Shown here: positions 55,801-64,000 of the stretch, in pieces | Numbering within the stretch: the first letter of the stretch is position 1 | Layout: the number at the start of each line of letters is the position of its first letter | Assembly: GCA_035647615.1 (NCBI GenBank) | Contig: DASRND010000003.1 | Location: forward strand, 67,135-131,134 | DNA: 64,000 nucleotides | Direction: 5' to 3' | Source: Bacteroidales bacterium | Lineage (GTDB): Bacteria; Bacteroidota; Bacteroidia; Bacteroidales; 4484-276 | Program-made: the position numbers and the translations under genes | The notes under the pieces: model-generated | The model's database searches: none | The model's input: the letters and a program-made list of their open reading frames with translations, nothing else | Told to the model about the DNA's origin: nothing

Positions 55801-57098
55801 TCGAAGCCAATGGCCATGGCCCCTCACTTACCTTCTGCGATGCCTCGATGGACAACAGCGATCCGGTCTACTGGTCGGCATCTACCGAGTTTGTTGGTCT
55901 TAATGCCGATGGCAAAGCCGTTTACGGCACCCCCGGCGCAGGATGCGGTCAGGCTGAAGTTTTACCAATGTTCTACTCCGGCGGCTGGTTTGGTATTTCG
56001 GCCAACGTGGAACCTGAAGATAAAGCAATGGAAGAACTCTTTGCTCCGGTGCTGAATAACCTGGTGATCATGCTGGGAAATACCGGCATCTTCTGGCCCG
56101 AATTCAACATCAACATCCTGGGCGAATGGAATACCCACGAAGGTTACAAAATCAAGCTCGCCGGATCGACTTACTTTGTATTTGAAGGCACTGAGCTCGC
56201 CGACAGAACTTATGATTTTGAGCCAGGTCTGAAGTTTGTTCCAGTACTAAGCTCCGAAGCAGTAAATGTAGCTGACGTGATTGTGCCGCTGGGCAACGCC
56301 GTCGAATTTATGTTTGACATAAAAAATGGCACCGTTTACTGGCCTGACGGCGGAATTATTCCTGGTGTCGAAGGCGCACTCGAAGTGCTTACACCCGGTT
56401 ATGCTTACCTCACCCAATTTACGCAGTCGGGAACCATCGATTTTGATATTAATTTTACAAAATCATCGGTGGCTACATTCAGCAAACCAGCGAACACCAC
56501 TTCATGGAATGACGTGACCGCTACCGGCGATCAACACATCATTGCCATCAGCCAACAGGCGCTTGCAATGTTACAGGCCGGCGATGTAGTCGGAATGTTC
56601 GATGGAACAGGTTTATGCACCGGCATGGCCATCTATAACGGCACCGAAACCGTGCTCCCGCTGGTAGTTTATGGTGATGATAACACCACCAAAACCATCG
56701 ACGGAATGACCCGGCAGGAACCGATGCAATGCCGCATCTTCCGTAATGGCGTTGCCGAAAATGTAACTGTGGTTTACAATCCAGCTTTCGCTAATACTGA
56801 TGGATTATTTGAAACCAACGGATTGTCGGTGATTGACGGCTTCAAATTCGGAGTTACCGGAATCAGTAACAGCGAATCGTTGGGCGTAATTTATCCCAAC
56901 CCTTCCGACGGACTCATCAACATCGTCACTGACCAGCCATGCGAGGTAACCATTACCAACGCACAGGGTCAACTGATGTATCAGAACCAGATAACGCAGC
57001 ACGCAGTTGTCAATCTGCAGCAGCAGTCCAAAGGCGTTTACTTTGTAACGTTTACTAATGCCGATCAAACCATGACACGCAAAGTGGTGGTTAAATAA
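52863..57098 (+). CDS. Starch-binding-like / lamin-tail surface protein, T9SS substrate
   Basis: The 1,411-residue protein has a signal peptide, three tandem domains of about 112 residues similar to starch-binding modules (CBM20/CBM48 type; VAGDFQGW, IAGNFQGW, IAGSFQDPAW), each ending with a CxGSCxxC motif (CFGSCTVC, CWGSCVDC, CFGSCEAC). Then follow the GTFLGQDGSEW module, chitobiase-C-terminal-like, DUF5689-like, Kre9-like and lamin-tail domains seen in the preceding gene, the GWSGISS-type module (nt 55962-56460), a second module with QAGDVVGMF and GDD motifs, and a T9SS type A sorting domain (IYPNPSDGLI to TRKVVVK). It probably binds alpha-glucan or a similar polysaccharide at the surface. 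Confidence 0.88.
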   Translation: MKNFLLGFLILIFGGFITCATAQVDVTFQVDMAEQIVNPAGVSVAGDFQGWSPGTTLMAQVGSSTVYAVTLQLSEGDHYFKYINGNAWADNENVPTGCNFDGNRQVIVGDVPVVLDPVCFGSCTVCNPPEVEVTFRVNMAEQDVSVEGVFIAGNFQGWNAGGTPMTLDQDAIYTYTTSLPEGYFVEYKFLNGTGGWENVPGGCNSNGNRFLEVPDVDITLDVVCWGSCVDCAVPMVEITFQVDMSNETVSTDGIHIAGSFQDPAWQPGDTPMIDESNDIYSYTANLPAGEFIEYKFVNGNSWDDPQPEQVPWECASNGNRFFTVPNVATTLDLVCFGSCEACVAPPSGGGMETFDNLTATGSSYQTGTFLGQDGSEWNYIQSRGDTEITGKALMLGRNRNPQANFYSGTIPNGCGTIEFDYMQAFGTNVNLNVLINDVIVGNVTSSGEQNVVKNSGVFNVNVTGDFVIKFISETNSGGQVVVDNISWTASGSATNVLTPVFSEITKEYFSPVDLEVSCETEGSTIYYTLDGNDPDDNSTEYTGPISIAATTTVKAIAYAPNLDPSAIAEVTLTFPTVIEVENLATLRAAYYTKASDYYKVTGEVVLTFQQTFRNQKYIQDATAGVLIEDNSGKISSTYELYDGITGIIGKVDEFGGMIQFTPAQDPGAASSTNNVIVPQVITLEDLVNNFEEYESELVEIKGVTFANGGATFASGQLYDISDATESGVFRTTFYDVDYIGTTIPADAADVTGIPNSRAEGEYLTSRSLADIIAPSFVLLTAPNGGEQIEQGSEFTITWETNLTETTVDIFLNLTTHLIELATDVPIEEGSFLWEVTQPLGNYTIILHTTENLPDDESDDLFAIVPPFDVKITEIMYNPPESGQDSLEYIEIYNNGISNVNLEDWSFTKGVVFVFPEITLAPGEYAVSCVNSTAFLNFFGFEAPQWTSGSLSNSGEKIELSDNLGNIRAEVTYGRSGLWPVEANGHGPSLTFCDASMDNSDPVYWSASTEFVGLNADGKAVYGTPGAGCGQAEVLPMFYSGGWFGISANVEPEDKAMEELFAPVLNNLVIMLGNTGIFWPEFNINILGEWNTHEGYKIKLAGSTYFVFEGTELADRTYDFEPGLKFVPVLSSEAVNVADVIVPLGNAVEFMFDIKNGTVYWPDGGIIPGVEGALEVLTPGYAYLTQFTQSGTIDFDINFTKSSVATFSKPANTTSWNDVTATGDQHIIAISQQALAMLQAGDVVGMFDGTGLCTGMAIYNGTETVLPLVVYGDDNTTKTIDGMTRQEPMQCRIFRNGVAENVTVVYNPAFANTDGLFETNGLSVIDGFKFGVTGISNSESLGVIYPNPSDGLINIVTDQPCEVTITNAQGQLMYQNQITQHAVVNLQQQSKGVYFVTFTNADQTMTRKVVVK

Positions 57099-57142
57099 TT
57101 GAAGTTTCACTCCAAAGGGAGTTGAACCAAAATTGCCATAAT

Positions 57143-57186
57143 ATCCCGGGAAGAAGCCACGCGGCACTTTCCGGGATTTTTTTTAT
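57143..57186 (+). terminator. Intrinsic terminator after the starch-binding-like protein gene
   Basis: ATCCCGG pairs with CCGGGAT, extended by GAAG/CTTTC and GCC/GGC across a bulge, and ends in a run of T. The T-run merges into a TATCTTTG box for the next gene. Confidence 0.78.
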
Positions 57187-57191
57187 CTTTG
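57184..57191 (+). promoter_or_regulatory. -7 box for the short-repeat protein gene
   Basis: TATCTTTG matches TAnnTTTG and lies 18 nt before the ATG at 57210. It overlaps the tail of the preceding terminator. No -33 element at the usual distance. Confidence 0.42.
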
Positions 57192-57209
57192 ATCTTTATT
57201 CATCATCAA

Positions 57210-57815
57210 ATGAAAATCAACCTGCGCCTTGTGTTGCTGTTTCTTGTAATTTCAGGACTTTCAGCTACGGCTTTTGGCCAAAAATTAGATGCCTACACCT
57301 GCACTGCAAACGGGAAGCAACTGTATGGCAAGGTAAAAATTGTAAAGCATTTTGCTGATTTTAAAGTAAAGGCGGTGAGTCGCAATGCCGATCTTAATGT
57401 TGACACAACCCGCAGCCGTCCGTCGCAGTGCGGCGAGTGGAAATTTGTAGACCGTTTCGAAGACTTCAGCATTGAGCTGGTAAACTTCTCACCTGATTTT
57501 ACGATTAGCTTCACCCGTCCTGCCGGGATAACCGATTATACTTTACGTCATCAAAAGCCGCGTACAAACGAAGCAACCTGCACCTATGGCAGCATCCCGC
57601 TGCATGGCAAAGTGAAAGTGGTTACCGCTTTTGCGGATTTGAAAGTAAAAATTGTAAATTCATTTCCTGATCTCGAGGTGAAAACCGTAACCGCCTTTCC
57701 GAACAGATGTGGCGAGTGGCAATTTGTAGAAAACTTCCCCGATTTCACCATCCAGTTTGTGGAAAATTTCGAAGATATCTCCATAAAATTTGTCGGCAAC
57801 TTTCCAGGGTTTTAA
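57210..57815 (+). CDS. Secreted protein with short FxDFxV beta repeats
   Basis: The 201-residue protein has a signal peptide (hydrophobic segment near residues 5-21, cut before QKLDAY). The rest consists of two similar halves, each opening with a Cys and GKVKxV, passing through CGEWxFV, and built from units of about 9-10 residues of the form VxxFxDFxIxx (VKHFADFKVKAV, VDRFEDFSIEL, VTAFADLKVKIV, VENFPDFTIQF, VENFEDISIKF). The regular period suggests a beta-solenoid or a stack of hairpins. No named family recognised. No sorting domain, so it is probably periplasmic. The upstream in-frame ATG at 57189 would spoil the signal peptide. Confidence 0.72.
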   Translation: MKINLRLVLLFLVISGLSATAFGQKLDAYTCTANGKQLYGKVKIVKHFADFKVKAVSRNADLNVDTTRSRPSQCGEWKFVDRFEDFSIELVNFSPDFTISFTRPAGITDYTLRHQKPRTNEATCTYGSIPLHGKVKVVTAFADLKVKIVNSFPDLEVKTVTAFPNRCGEWQFVENFPDFTIQFVENFEDISIKFVGNFPGF

Positions 57816-57833
57816 AATATTGGGCTCATGGGA

Positions 57834-57985
57834 GATCCGTTAATTGTTAATCGTGATCCGTTAATCGTTATCTGTTAATGGTTCATTGCGATCCGCCGGC
57901 TGGCGGAGAAGCAATCTGTTTACTTCTTCGCGTTGCTTCTTTTCCCATTGTTATCCGTTAATTGTTATCTGTTAATCGTTAAGCG
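57834..57985. repeat. TCCGTTAATNGTTA repeat block with hairpins
   Basis: Several degenerate copies of TCCGTTAATTGTTA / TCTGTTAATCGTTA lie in two groups (about 57835-57880 and 57951-57985). Between them are a perfect 6-bp hairpin TCCGCC-GGCT-GGCGGA (57892-57907) and an 8-bp inverted repeat AGAAGCAA (57907-57914) with TTGCTTCT (57933-57940). The block occupies most of the 345-nt gap before mutA. No reading frame of note. Confidence 0.6.
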
Positions 57986-58079
57986 TAAAGCGTAATTTGT
58001 TTGTAAGATTTTGTTGTGGCTTTTTAGTTCCAATGTTTAACAATGCATAAAGCCGCGTATCGTCAGACAGGTTTTATTA

Positions 58080-58087
58080 TAAATTTG
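58080..58087 (+). promoter_or_regulatory. -7 box for mutA-mutB
   Basis: TAAATTTG matches TAnnTTTG and lies 73 nt before the mutA ATG. No clear -33 element. No cobalamin riboswitch was recognised in the leader. Confidence 0.42.
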
Positions 58088-58160
58088 CAAAAGGATCAGG
58101 AGTAACATTTTTATTCTGAATCCATTATCTTGAAATTCAATATATAAAAATCCAATTTTT

Positions 58161-60056
58161 ATGGATGAACAAACAGAAAAAACAAAACAGGAACTGCTTT
58201 TCAGCGATTTCTCACCGATAAGTACCGATCAATGGGAAGCTGTGATAGAAAAGGATCTGAAGGGAGCTGAATACGAGCGCAGGTTGGTATGGAATACGCG
58301 CGAGGGCTTCAAGGTACAGCCTTACTATCGCCGCGAGGATCTGGAAAATCTGAGTTACCTCAATATTTTCCCGGGCAATTTTCCTTTCGTGCGCGGTGAG
58401 CGCATCAATGAGAACAACTGGTTTGTGCGTCAGAACCTGCCTGTTGACGACATTGGTAAAACCAATAAAAAGGCCTTGGCTATCCTGATGACCGGCGTCG
58501 ACTCACTGGGTTTTATACTCGATGAGCGCAAAAAGCCCACCATTGATGAAATAGAGCAACTGATGGAAAACATCTACGCCCAGTCCGTGGAGGTAAATTT
58601 TATATGCGGCCCGCAAGCGCCTGAAGTGGTTCGTCATTATCTGGAGTTAGTTAAGAAATACAACCGCGACCTAAAATCCATTCATGGCTCGGCAGGTTAC
58701 GACCCCATCGGCCGCTTGATCGTTGGAGGCAACTGGTATGAAAACGAGGAAAAAGATTTCGATACCTGCGCCGAACTTGTCAAAGCTACCCAGCATACGC
58801 CGCATTTTCGCACGCTGGCTGTTCATGCAACACATTTCAAAAATGCCGGCTCCAACATCGTTCAAGAACTGGCTTTTGCTCTGGCTTATGGTGCCGAATA
58901 TCTGACGCGCCTCACCGGCAAAGGCATCTCCATCGATACCGTAGCTCCAAACATCAAATTCAACTTTGCCATCGGATCCAACTATTTTATGGAAATAGCC
59001 AAGATTCGCGCCTTCCGTTTGCTGTGGGCAAAAGTTGTAAATGCTTATGGCCCCTCCAACGCCGAGTTTACGCGCACACACATTCACTCCGTCACCACAC
59101 GATGGAACAAAACAGTCTACGACGCCCATGTGAATTTGCTGCGTACCACCACCGAAGCTATGGCAGCAATCATTGGCGGCACCAACTCACTCACAGTGTT
59201 GCCTTACGACGTCGTCTTTCAAGATACAAGCGAATTCTCCGAACGTATTGCCCGCAATCAGCAGCTTTTGCTCAAGGAAGAATCGTATCTGGATAAAATT
59301 GTGGATCCCGCAGCCGGCTCATATTACGTCGAAAATCTCACCGATTCGCTCATTGAAGCTTCCTGGAAACTTTTCCTGGAGATAGATGAAGCCGGTGGTT
59401 TTATTGAAGCTTTCCGCAAAGGAATCATCCAACAGCAGATAAAAACAACTGCCGAAAAGCGTGATCAGGATGTGGCCACCCGCCGCGAAATACTGGTAGG
59501 CACCAATCAATATCCCAACTTCGGCGAGATGATCAATCCTGACATCGACAAACAATGTTTCGAACCAATGGATTGCAGCAATGCCCATGCTATTGTGGAA
59601 ACACTCAAACCTTACCGCGGAGCCATGGCTTTTGAGCAGTTACGTTCAGAAACCGATGCCTACGCAAGCAAGCATCATCGTCCTAAAGTATTCATGTTTA
59701 CTTATGGAAGCCTTTCGATGCGCCGTGCCCGCTCACAATTTTCCGGTAACTTTTTTGCCTGTGCCGGTTTCGAAATCATCGACAACAATGGATTTAAAAC
59801 CATCGACAGTGGCATTGAAGCTTTACGAAAAGTAAAACCTGAAGTTGTGGTGATTTGTGCTGCAGACGATGATTATCCGGTGATTGCTCCCGAGATAAAT
59901 GAAAAAATCGGCAAAGAGACCATCGTAGTGGTAGCCGGATATCCGAAGGACACCATTGAAGAGCTTAAAGCCAAAGGCCTGAAGCACTTTATACATGTCA
60001 AATCAAATGTTCTGGAAACACTCAAAGAATTTCAAAAACAGTTGGGAATAAAATAA
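58161..60056 (+). CDS. mutA: Methylmalonyl-CoA mutase small subunit
   Basis: Non-catalytic beta chain of the cobalamin-dependent mutase that interconverts succinyl-CoA and methylmalonyl-CoA, used for propionate formation or use. The 631-residue protein has the TIM-barrel domain in related but degenerate form and a C-terminal B12-like domain without the DxHxxG cobalamin ligand motif ([19 protein letters not shown] is in its place), as expected for the small chain. Seven nt separate it from mutB, so the two are co-transcribed and form a heterodimer. Confidence 0.94.
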   Translation: MDEQTEKTKQELLFSDFSPISTDQWEAVIEKDLKGAEYERRLVWNTREGFKVQPYYRREDLENLSYLNIFPGNFPFVRGERINENNWFVRQNLPVDDIGKTNKKALAILMTGVDSLGFILDERKKPTIDEIEQLMENIYAQSVEVNFICGPQAPEVVRHYLELVKKYNRDLKSIHGSAGYDPIGRLIVGGNWYENEEKDFDTCAELVKATQHTPHFRTLAVHATHFKNAGSNIVQELAFALAYGAEYLTRLTGKGISIDTVAPNIKFNFAIGSNYFMEIAKIRAFRLLWAKVVNAYGPSNAEFTRTHIHSVTTRWNKTVYDAHVNLLRTTTEAMAAIIGGTNSLTVLPYDVVFQDTSEFSERIARNQQLLLKEESYLDKIVDPAAGSYYVENLTDSLIEASWKLFLEIDEAGGFIEAFRKGIIQQQIKTTAEKRDQDVATRREILVGTNQYPNFGEMINPDIDKQCFEPMDCSNAHAIVETLKPYRGAMAFEQLRSETDAYASKHHRPKVFMFTYGSLSMRRARSQFSGNFFACAGFEIIDNNGFKTIDSGIEALRKVKPEVVVICAADDDYPVIAPEINEKIGKETIVVVAGYPKDTIEELKAKGLKHFIHVKSNVLETLKEFQKQLGIK

Positions 60057-60063
60057 ACAGATC

Positions 60064-62220
60064 ATGAAGCCAAATTTCAAAAATATCAATATAAAGTCGT
60101 CACCTGTTTCTACCCGCAATGCTGCGGAATGGGAAGCAGATCATAAAATCAGTGCCGACTGGAAAACACCGGAGCAGATTTCTGTAAAGCCGGTTTTTAC
60201 ACAAGCCGACCTCGAAAATCTCGAACATCTTGATTATGCTGCCGGCATACCGCCTTATTTGCACGGCCCCTACTCGACCATGTACGTGATGCGCCCCTGG
60301 ACCATCCGTCAATATGCCGGTTTTTCGACAGCCGAAGAATCCAATGCTTTTTATCGACGCAACCTGGCCGCCGGGCAAAAAGGACTCTCCATTGCTTTCG
60401 ACCTTGCCACACACCGAGGCTACGACTCCGACCACCCCCGCGTGGAAGGTGACGTAGGTAAAGCCGGCGTGTCCGTGGATTCGATCCTCGACATGAAAAT
60501 CCTTTTCGATCAGATACCACTTGATAAGATGTCGGTGTCGATGACCATGAACGGAGCCGTACTTCCAATACTTGCTTTTTATATCGTGGCCGGGCTGGAA
60601 CAAGGCGTAACTCTTGAGCAAATGACCGGAACCATCCAAAACGATATTCTCAAAGAGTTCATGGTGCGCAATACTTACATTTACCCCCCTTTGCAATCCA
60701 TGCGCATCATCGCCGACATTTTTGAGTTCACCTCGCAAAAAATGCCACGATTCAACTCCATCAGTATCAGCGGCTACCACATGCAGGAAGCCGGTGCTAC
60801 TGCCGATATCGAGCTGGCCTATACCCTGGCCGACGGTCTTGAATATCTGCGCACAGGCATAAACGCCGGTATGGATGTCGATACTTTTGCTCCACGGCTT
60901 TCTTTTTTCTGGGGTATCGGGATGAATCATTTTATGGAGATCGCCAAGCTGCGCGCAGCACGACTGTTGTGGGCCAAGATTGTAAAACAGTTCAATCCTA
61001 AAAATCCAAAGTCGATGGCTTTGCGTACACACTCGCAAACATCGGGCTGGAGCCTTACTGAGCAAGATCCTTTCAACAACGTAGCACGCACCTGCGTGGA
61101 AGCGCTTGCTGCAACCCTGGGACACACCCAGTCGCTGCACACCAACGCATTGGACGAAGCCATTGCACTTCCAACCGATTTTTCGGCACGTATCGCGCGT
61201 AACACACAGATATTCCTTCAGGAAGAAACCAACATCACCCGTTCAGTCGATCCATGGGCCGGTTCTTATTATGTCGAAAAACTTACCCACGACATCGCAC
61301 ACCGCGCCTGGGAGCTTATAGAAGAAGTGGAAGAGCTGGGCGGAATGGCCAAAGCCATCGAAACGGGAGTGCCAAAGATGCGCATCGAGGAAGCCTCGGC
61401 ACGCAAACAAGCCCGCATCGATGCTAACCGCGACACCATAGTAGGTGTTAATAAATATCGGCTCGAGAAAGAAGACCCCATGGAGATTCTCGACATCGAC
61501 AACACTGCTGTGCGCGATGCACAGATAAAGCGACTGGAAAAGCTGCGCGCCGAACGCGATGACGCTGCAGTGCAACAATCGCTCGATGCCATCACACAAG
61601 CATGCGAAACAGGAAAAGGAAACCTGCTGGAACTTGCCATCGATGCCGCCCAAAAGCGTGCTTCGCTGGGCGAGATCTCGACAGCATGCGAAAAAGTTTT
61701 CGGAAGATATAAAGCAGTAATCAGAAGTATTTCAGGAGTGTATTCATCAGAAACCAAAGGCGACGAAAAGTTTGCCAAAGCCTGCGGGCTTGCAGATAAA
61801 TTTGCTGAGCTCGATGGGCGACGTCCGCGCATCATGATTGCCAAAATGGGTCAGGACGGCCACGACCGTGGCGCCAAAGTAGTAGCCACCGGCTATGCCG
61901 ATATGGGATTCGATGTGGACATCGGACCGCTGTTTCAAACGCCAGCCGAAGCAGCCCGTCAGGCTGTAGAAAACGACGTGCATGTGTTTGGAGTTTCCAG
62001 CCTGGCAGCAGGACACAAAACATTGGTTCCACAGGTTATTAAGGAGCTGGCTGCGCTGGGACGCGAAGATATTATGGTAATCGTGGGTGGCGTTATCCCG
62101 CATCAGGATTATCAATATCTCTACGATGCCGGTGCTGTAGCCATTTTTGGCCCTGGCACAGTAATTTCAGAAGCAGGTATCAAAATCCTGGAAATACTCA
62201 TCGAGAGCCGAAAAGAATAA
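60064..62220 (+). CDS. mutB: Methylmalonyl-CoA mutase large subunit
   Basis: Catalytic alpha chain of methylmalonyl-CoA mutase. The 718-residue protein has the substrate-binding barrel ([42 protein letters not shown], and [20 protein letters not shown]) and the C-terminal cobalamin domain with D598-x-H600-x-x-G603 ([11 protein letters not shown]), where His600 is the lower cobalt ligand. Length matches the family. No epimerase (mce) or MeaB chaperone gene lies beside it in the window. Confidence 0.97.
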   Translation: MKPNFKNINIKSSPVSTRNAAEWEADHKISADWKTPEQISVKPVFTQADLENLEHLDYAAGIPPYLHGPYSTMYVMRPWTIRQYAGFSTAEESNAFYRRNLAAGQKGLSIAFDLATHRGYDSDHPRVEGDVGKAGVSVDSILDMKILFDQIPLDKMSVSMTMNGAVLPILAFYIVAGLEQGVTLEQMTGTIQNDILKEFMVRNTYIYPPLQSMRIIADIFEFTSQKMPRFNSISISGYHMQEAGATADIELAYTLADGLEYLRTGINAGMDVDTFAPRLSFFWGIGMNHFMEIAKLRAARLLWAKIVKQFNPKNPKSMALRTHSQTSGWSLTEQDPFNNVARTCVEALAATLGHTQSLHTNALDEAIALPTDFSARIARNTQIFLQEETNITRSVDPWAGSYYVEKLTHDIAHRAWELIEEVEELGGMAKAIETGVPKMRIEEASARKQARIDANRDTIVGVNKYRLEKEDPMEILDIDNTAVRDAQIKRLEKLRAERDDAAVQQSLDAITQACETGKGNLLELAIDAAQKRASLGEISTACEKVFGRYKAVIRSISGVYSSETKGDEKFAKACGLADKFAELDGRRPRIMIAKMGQDGHDRGAKVVATGYADMGFDVDIGPLFQTPAEAARQAVENDVHVFGVSSLAAGHKTLVPQVIKELAALGREDIMVIVGGVIPHQDYQYLYDAGAVAIFGPGTVISEAGIKILEILIESRKE

Positions 62221-62223
62221 ATG

Positions 62224-62245
62224 AAGTTGTCAGGTTGTCAAGTTG
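62224..62245. repeat. Second copy of the GACAACTTG-type repeat
   Basis: Reverse complement of the motif at 30463-30499 (CAACTTGACAACCTGACAACTT), lying in the 51-nt gap between convergent mutB and the right-edge surface-protein gene. Confidence 0.5.
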
Positions 62246-62271
62246 AATTTTATCAACTTAATAATCAGATA

Positions 62272-64000
62272 CTAATTGCAACCCGGGAAATTAAGCGTCA
62301 CTTCGTAGCTCGCGCTATTGAATATTTCGTAAGCTTTTCCGGGTTGTAAATTTTGTAGGGTATTGATTGCTTTTTCGGGCCAGTATACTTTTGTTCCTGC
62401 CACCTCTTTTATAGCTTTTATCTCCTGACGAAATCCTACAAAAGCATCTATCGATAACTGTTGCAGGCTATTGACCGGCATCAGCGACCATCCGGGTTTC
62501 GCTTTGAATACAGGTGCGGGATATTGCTGATATCCCTGCAAGGTCAGCGTACAACTTTCGGTGGTTTTGATATAATAACCTGAATGGCTGGTCCAATGAT
62601 CGATATCACTTTTGGTGGTGTGCGGAAACATTATGCCGCTGTCATTATAAATGACGATAATTTTCCCGATAATAGTTTCTAATACAGCGAAAATATCAGC
62701 GTTGGGCAGAATGATGCACGAAGAGATGGCTGACCAACCGGCAGGAATCGTCAGCGTTTGCGTTGCCGCCTCCAACACGTTGATATGCGCAGTATCGCTT
62801 GACAAGGTAAAGTAGGGATTGGTGAAAATGCAATAATACGAACCAGCATCCACCGCCGACACCTGAGAAACGTAATATTCGCTTCCGCTGATAGTTTGCT
62901 GCAATATGCCATTGCGATACCATTGAAATTGTCCGGGGACAAGGCTTTCAATTTCAAATTCCAGATGCAAAATATCGCCGGCAATAAGCGTCTGATCTAG
63001 CATATTTTCATGAATCACCACGGGATATTCAAAATGCACAGGAAGAGTATCGGTAACAGCGAGCTGGCAAGGTGATAATGGCATGGCTGTCAACGAAAGC
63101 TGCACATGACGCATTGCATGGTCGTTATGGCCGGCATAATAATTTGTTTCAGGCGCACCTGCATCAGCAAAGCTGCCATCTCCGGAAGTTTGCCACAGGC
63201 ACGACTGATAGTTCTTAGCCAGACCAGGCAAATGCACTGTATCGGTAATGCTGATGATTTCCCGAGGCAACTGCACCGTGGGGTTTTTATAAATCCTCAG
63301 CTCCATCAAAGCCGATTCCGAAAGGGTACAGGGGTGATTGGGAAAGGCAAATAGTACCAGATAGCACAAACCAGTACCTGTCTCATAAGGGCCTGGGGTA
63401 TAGGTGGTAGTAAGTGCATTTGGATCTTCATAGGTTCCGTTTCCTCCATAGATGACCCATTGTATCTGTTGATAGTTTTGGGCTTGTCCTGAACAGGCAA
63501 CAACATCACCCGCACAAATTGTCTGATCGGCGCCAACGCTGGCAGACGGTCTGGCCATAACTTGCAGCGTGAGGGAATCAGCGGCGATAAACGAACACGG
63601 CTCATGAGGAAAAGCCTGCAACACAAGGAAAATTTCATTGCCTGTCATATCATTGTTTCCTGGCTCATAAACAGGATTGAGCGCTGTGGGATCGTCGAAA
63701 GTGCCGTCGCCCGAAGATTTCCAAAGCAACGATTGGTAATTGATGGCGGTAGCTTCTGTCAGCGAGTACACTCCTTCACAAAGCAAGGTATCAGAACCTG
63801 CCGAAACTTCGGGTGAATCATAAATCATCAGTTTCATGCCGTTGATGCAGGGAGTCGCACAGGGCGCTATCACATTGGCGATCAACAAAAGACTTACCTC
63901 ACCATTCAAACAATCGACAGTTCCCGGAGTATAAAGAGGTGTAAGTTGGCTATTATCATCGAAAGTTCCGTCGCCAATACTCAGCCACACAAGGCTGCTG
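62272..64000 (-). CDS. GDGTF-repeat surface protein, 5'-truncated, no sorting domain
   Basis: The frame is open to the right edge, so the start lies outside; about 576 codons are visible. They hold four repeats of about 88 residues (GDGTFDD, GDGTFDD, GNGTYED, GDGSFAD, each with a Y-x-PG or similar turn), an Ig-like domain (WYRNGILQQT to YYCIFTN), and the GWSAISS module (nt 62760-62275). The protein stops after TLNFPGCN, with no T9SS sorting domain, whereas the paralogue at the left edge continues with two more domains. It is probably exported but its retention at the surface is unexplained. Confidence 0.8.
   Translation of the reverse strand, partial: SSLVWLSIGDGTFDDNSQLTPLYTPGTVDCLNGEVSLLLIANVIAPCATPCINGMKLMIYDSPEVSAGSDTLLCEGVYSLTEATAINYQSLLWKSSGDGTFDDPTALNPVYEPGNNDMTGNEIFLVLQAFPHEPCSFIAADSLTLQVMARPSASVGADQTICAGDVVACSGQAQNYQQIQWVIYGGNGTYEDPNALTTTYTPGPYETGTGLCYLVLFAFPNHPCTLSESALMELRIYKNPTVQLPREIISITDTVHLPGLAKNYQSCLWQTSGDGSFADAGAPETNYYAGHNDHAMRHVQLSLTAMPLSPCQLAVTDTLPVHFEYPVVIHENMLDQTLIAGDILHLEFEIESLVPGQFQWYRNGILQQTISGSEYYVSQVSAVDAGSYYCIFTNPYFTLSSDTAHINVLEAATQTLTIPAGWSAISSCIILPNADIFAVLETIIGKIIVIYNDSGIMFPHTTKSDIDHWTSHSGYYIKTTESCTLTLQGYQQYPAPVFKAKPGWSLMPVNSLQQLSIDAFVGFRQEIKAIKEVAGTKVYWPEKAINTLQNLQPGKAYEIFNSASYEVTLNFPGCN

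Noticed and set aside
57834..57985. CRISPR array
   Set aside because: The repeat units are short, degenerate and without unique spacers of constant length; no cas genes nearby.
58000..58160. Cobalamin riboswitch before mutAB
   Set aside because: No B12-box (GCCACTG-type) sequence was found in the leader.
60100..61140. Long open frame antisense to mutB
   Set aside because: Same reason: mirror frame of a strongly conserved gene, no independent evidence.

Overview
The window reads as chromosome of an anaerobic or facultative member of the Bacteroidota; I cannot fix the order. Support: several very large secreted proteins end in type IX secretion (T9SS) type A sorting domains; starts lack Shine-Dalgarno sequences; many genes sit just downstream of the Bacteroidota -7 box TAnnTTTG, some with a TTG/TTTG -33 box; the gene content (MetRS with a KISTS loop, CrtI/CrtB/type 1 Idi, two S9 dipeptidyl peptidases, a C69 dipeptidase, methylmalonyl-CoA mutase MutAB, a tungsten aldehyde ferredoxin oxidoreductase) fits that phylum. 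No tRNA, rRNA, CRISPR array, transposase, integrase or phage gene was seen.

Layout. 1-3242: 3' part of a GDGTF-repeat surface protein. 3331-9160: housekeeping (folC, an S9 dipeptidyl peptidase, metG), then a 147-nt palindromic repeat element and a YccF membrane protein. 9945-18043: a tightly packed minus-strand operon. It starts with pgsB, pgsC and a PgsW-type poly-gamma-glutamate protein and continues with a secreted domain-duplication protein, a predicted outer-membrane beta-barrel, an LVIVD-repeat lipoprotein, a DUF1624/HGSNAT-type acyltransferase and a lipoprotein with a Lys-rich tail. Just upstream lies a C25 (gingipain-type) protease gene interrupted by two in-frame TAG codons (18062-21826).

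22165-29521: cysS, a second dipeptidyl peptidase coupled to a polytopic membrane protein, and a C69 dipeptidase. 29873-33349: carotenoid operon crtI-crtB-unknown-idi. 33622-34418: thiF-thiS. 34571-35051: BrnT/BrnA-type toxin-antitoxin pair. 35651-40095: aldehyde ferredoxin oxidoreductase and dnaK.

40443-57815: five giant plus-strand surface-protein genes, each followed by its own terminator, built from shuffled modules (sugar-binding-like, Fn3-like, choice-of-anchor J, lamin-tail, chitobiase-C-terminal-like, starch-binding-like), and a small secreted protein with an unusual short beta repeat. 58161-62220: mutA-mutB. 62272-64000 (minus): the 3' part of a second GDGTF-repeat protein, resembling the one at the left edge.

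Most interesting points: (1) the poly-gamma-glutamate operon carries its own set of envelope proteins, several with poly-Lys tracts, and could be a polyanion export and retention system for a two-membrane cell; (2) four proteins share an unnamed module of about 155 residues (GWSGISS module) near their C-termini, and two of them stop there without a recognisable sorting domain; (3) the C25 protease is split by two amber codons without any frame change; (4) the adhesin array shows signs of recent module exchange. All calls come from reading motifs by eye; no database search was run.
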